Positions 62,081 to 64,000 of a stretch of DNA of 64,000 nt are shown piece after piece. Source of the stretch: CAMCXT01 sp040403315 (lineage in GTDB: Bacteria; Bacteroidota; Bacteroidia; M30B66); assembly GCA_040403315.1 (NCBI GenBank), contig JBBAKX010000004.1, positions 62,001 through 126,000 of the forward strand. The letters are read 5' to 3'. The notes beneath the pieces were generated by a model. That model saw only the letters and a list, made by a program, of their open reading frames with translations, had not been told where the DNA came from and made no database searches. Position numbers and translations under genes: made by a program. Within the stretch, counting starts at the first letter, position 1. Every line of letters begins with the position of its first letter.

Positions 62081-62305
62081 ATGAAAAAAGTACTTTTCTC
62101 TGCGATCGTAACTGGTGTTGTTGCATTCGCTTCTTGCGGTGGTAATCATGAAGACAAAGCTAAAGCTGCTGCAGATTCTGCACGTATGGCTGATTCTTTG
62201 GCCACTGTTCAAGCTCAAGCTGCTGCTGATTCAGCTGCTGCTGCTGCTGCAATGACTGCTGATACAACTAAGAAAGACACAGCTGCAGCTCCTGCAACTA
62301 AGTAA
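62081..62305 (+). CDS. Ala-rich lipoprotein (module copy 2)
   Basis: A 74-aa lipoprotein: MKKVLFSAIVTGVVAFASC with lipobox ASC, then CGGN and DKAKAAADSARMADSLATV, matching the start of the 142-aa lipoprotein at 60492. The tail is a short Ala/Asp/Thr/Lys run ending APATK; the Lys-rich extension of copy 1 is missing. It has its own consensus promoter and terminator. Confidence 0.85.
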   Translation: MKKVLFSAIVTGVVAFASCGGNHEDKAKAAADSARMADSLATVQAQAAADSAAAAAAMTADTTKKDTAAAPATK

Positions 62306-62326
62306 TTTTTAGCTAAAGCTACTAAG

Positions 62327-62360
62327 TCCCGACGCCTTTCGAGGTTGTCGGGATTTTTTT
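62327..62360 (+). terminator. Terminator of the copy 2 Ala-rich lipoprotein
   Basis: Arms TCCCGAC (62327-62333) and GTCGGGA (62347-62353), T-run 62354-62360. It touches the stop codon of the small minus-strand gene. Confidence 0.85.
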
Positions 62361-62466
62361 ATTCGCACTTTTCGCAATTCCCTTGGCCTTTCTTCTTTCC
62401 CGCGAAACGGCGCCACAACCAAATCAAGGCCAATAGAAAAGTTCCTCCCGTTAATACTGTTTGCAT
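62359..62466 (-). CDS. 35-aa Cys-containing membrane protein (FeoB-associated-like)
   Basis: A very short gene: ATG at 62466, TAA at 62359-62361. The product has one membrane segment (TGGTFLLALIWLW), a basic stretch RRFAGKKKGQG and a Cys tail NCEKCE. This membrane-Lys-CxxC layout resembles the family called FeoB-associated Cys-rich membrane proteins, but no feoB is nearby. An exact TAACTTTG box ends 4 nt before the ATG. The frame is open from promoter to terminator region. Confidence 0.6.
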   Translation of the reverse strand: MQTVLTGGTFLLALIWLWRRFAGKKKGQGNCEKCE

Positions 62467-62470
62467 AGAA

Positions 62471-62478
62471 CAAAGTTA
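62471..62478 (-). promoter_or_regulatory. -7 box for the 35-aa gene, 4 nt from the ATG
   Basis: TAACTTTG on the minus strand matches exactly, with TTG 22 nt upstream; 4 nt separate it from the ATG, implying a leaderless mRNA. Confidence 0.5.
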
Positions 62479-62489
62479 GGATTTTAGGC

Positions 62490-62497
62490 TATTTTTG
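62490..62497 (+). promoter_or_regulatory. -7 box for the 2-oxoacid dehydrogenase gene
   Basis: TATTTTTG matches TAnnTTTG, 17 nt before the ATG at 62515; no TTG at normal spacing. Confidence 0.4.
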
Positions 62498-62514
62498 GCG
62501 CAAAATTCTCTAGC

Positions 62515-64000
62515 ATGCAGATGCATTTTGACCGCAAAGGCAAATCCGACGAACTTCTTTTAAAAATTTACCGCGAACTTCTATTGCCAAGAATGATTGA
62601 GGAAAAAATGCTCAATCTGCTTCGTCAAGGCAAAATTTCTAAATGGTTCTCAGGAATCGGTCAGGAAGCTATTTCTGTGGGTACAGTGCTCGCTATGGAT
62701 CCGGAAGAATATATCCTTCCGATGCACCGCAACCTCGCAATCTTTACCGGGCGGGGAATGCCTTTCCACCAACTGTTCACACAATGGCAAGGAAAACTCA
62801 ATGGATACTCCAAAGGCCGCGAACGCTCTTTCCACTTTGGTTCGAAAGAGCATAAAGTAATTGGGATGATTTCGCATCTTGGTCCGCAGATGGGCATCGC
62901 TGATGGAATTGCCCTTGCACATAAGCTTAACAAAGAACCATTGGTTACTGCTGTTTTCTCTGGTGATGGAGGATCTTCAGAAGGTGATTTCCACGAATCG
63001 ATCAATGTGGCCGCCGTTTGGGATTTGCCCGTGATCTTCATCATTGAAAACAACGGTTATGGCTTGTCGACACCTTCGAACGAGCAATTCCGTTTTAAAT
63101 CGTTTACCGATAAAGGTCCTGGATACGGAATTCCTACCAAGTCGATTGATGGAAACAACGTACTTGATGTTTACGATGCCATTACAGAAATCCGTGAAAG
63201 CATCATCAACGATCCGAAACCATGGTTGCTTGAGTGCATCACATTCAGAATGCGCGGCCACGAAGAAGCTTCAGGAACCAAATATGTTCCGCAGGAATTG
63301 TTCGATATCTGGGGCAAAAAAGATCCCGTGAACAATTATGAAGCTTGGTTGATCGAAGAAAAAGTACTTACCAATGAATCCCGCCAAGCCCTTCGTGCCG
63401 AACTAAAAAAATATATTGAAGATGGTGTTCAAGCCACCTTTAATGAACCCGAGATCATTCCAAATACCGAAGATGAATTGCGTGACGTGTATGCGCCATT
63501 CAACTTCAATGAAACATCCCCGGCAACGGGAAAAACTACCAAAAAACGCTTAATCGACGCCATTTCCGACGGACTTGGGCAGGCCATGGAGAAGCATCCA
63601 GAACTCGTTTTGATGGGGCAGGACATTGCAGAATATGGTGGCGTTTTCAAGATTACAGATGGATTTGTGGAGCGATTCGGGAAAGACCGCGTGCGCAATA
63701 CGCCACTTTGTGAGGCTGCCATCGTTGGAACTGGCCTCGGCTTGTCGATCAAAGGCAAAAAAGCCATGGTGGAAATGCAGTTCGCTGATTTCGTGACAGA
63801 AGGCTTCAACCAAATCGTAAATAACCTAGCGAAAATCCATTATCGTTGGGGACAAAATGCCGACGTAGTTGTGCGAATGCCGACAGGTGCTGGCGTTGCT
63901 GCTGGTCCGTTCCACAGTCAGAGCAATGAAGCTTGGTTTACCCACACGCCTGGTTTGAAAGTGGTGTATCCGGCATTTCCGAACGATGCGAAAGGTTTGT
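62515..64000 (+). CDS. Fused E1 alpha/beta 2-oxoacid dehydrogenase (branched-chain type), 3' end missing
   Basis: The frame is open from ATG 62515 to the window end, 495 codons of an expected 650-690. The E1-alpha part (about 1-320) has MIEEKMLNLLRQGKISKWFSG, the thiamine-diphosphate motif SGDGGSSEGDFHESINVA...ENN and MRGHEEASGTKY. After a linker (ETSPATGKTTKKRL) the E1-beta part begins (RLIDAISDGLGQAMEKHPEL, LMGQDIAEYGGVF, TPLCEAAIVGTGLGL, VRMPTGAGVAAGPFHSQSNEAW). It decarboxylates branched-chain 2-oxo acids (or pyruvate) in a lipoyl multienzyme complex. The fused form is common in Bacteroidota. A second ATG at 62521 is also possible. Confidence 0.93.
   Translation, partial: MQMHFDRKGKSDELLLKIYRELLLPRMIEEKMLNLLRQGKISKWFSGIGQEAISVGTVLAMDPEEYILPMHRNLAIFTGRGMPFHQLFTQWQGKLNGYSKGRERSFHFGSKEHKVIGMISHLGPQMGIADGIALAHKLNKEPLVTAVFSGDGGSSEGDFHESINVAAVWDLPVIFIIENNGYGLSTPSNEQFRFKSFTDKGPGYGIPTKSIDGNNVLDVYDAITEIRESIINDPKPWLLECITFRMRGHEEASGTKYVPQELFDIWGKKDPVNNYEAWLIEEKVLTNESRQALRAELKKYIEDGVQATFNEPEIIPNTEDELRDVYAPFNFNETSPATGKTTKKRLIDAISDGLGQAMEKHPELVLMGQDIAEYGGVFKITDGFVERFGKDRVRNTPLCEAAIVGTGLGLSIKGKKAMVEMQFADFVTEGFNQIVNNLAKIHYRWGQNADVVVRMPTGAGVAAGPFHSQSNEAWFTHTPGLKVVYPAFPNDAKGL

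Overview
The window reads as a chromosomal segment of a member of the Bacteroidota, most likely order Flavobacteriales. Evidence: proteins with type IX secretion (T9SS) C-terminal sorting domains, two PorV-like outer-membrane proteins, a gingipain-type (C25) sortase-like protease, DUF6427 and DUF5686 proteins, a TonB-dependent receptor with an N-terminal carboxypeptidase-like domain, a separate atpDC pair, split purS/purQ, and many promoters of the Bacteroidota type (TTG, 16-23 nt, TAnnTTTG). Base use is moderately AT-rich and even. I saw no tRNA, rRNA, CRISPR array, insertion sequence or prophage.

Layout. 1-2.1 kb: aldehyde dehydrogenase (cut by the window edge) and a glycosyltransferase. 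2.2-3.6 kb: ruvC, a HIT protein and greA. 3.8-12.4 kb: a TonB receptor, a giant secreted protein and a PorV-like protein on one strand. 12.9-13.6 kb: two small exported proteins from divergent promoters. 13.7-22.6 kb: housekeeping genes (ahcY, clpP, clpX, an LRR protein, ribF, atpD, atpC, an acetyltransferase, tadA, a nitronate monooxygenase-type flavoprotein). 22.7-25.5 kb: PIN-PhoH protein, a cluster of intergenic repeats, a coiled-coil lipoprotein. 25.8-31.9 kb: a PorU2-like C25 protease and a second PorV-like protein. 32-44.6 kb: acyltransferase, pssA, purS, a delta-60 repeat protein, lptB, a DUF5686 protein, a 54-aa membrane protein, DUF6427, purQ, glyA, fahA, DUF2911. 44.6-49.1 kb: ctlX overlapping a penicillin-acylase-family gene, and a serine hydrolase. 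49.3-55.6 kb: a secreted lysyl oxidase, a DUF3089 hydrolase lipoprotein, a small exported protein, and a SprB-repeat T9SS gene broken by two in-frame stop codons. 55.7-59.9 kb: polA and cinA. 59.8-62.3 kb: a two-gene divergent lipoprotein module present twice. 62.4-64 kb: a 35-aa Cys-rich protein and a fused E1 alpha/beta 2-oxoacid dehydrogenase running off the window.

How it works together. Much of the window serves the cell surface: T9SS cargo, PorV-like candidate shuttle proteins, a sortase-like protease, LptB for LPS transport, surface lipoproteins and phosphatidylserine synthase. The most distinctive item is the T9SS-exported lysyl oxidase, which keeps the copper-binding histidines and both residues of the lysine tyrosylquinone cofactor. 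Other points of interest are the doubly interrupted SprB gene, the duplicated lipoprotein module, the dispersed repeats between convergent genes, and several genes whose -7 box lies only 4-7 nt from the start codon, which implies leaderless mRNAs.
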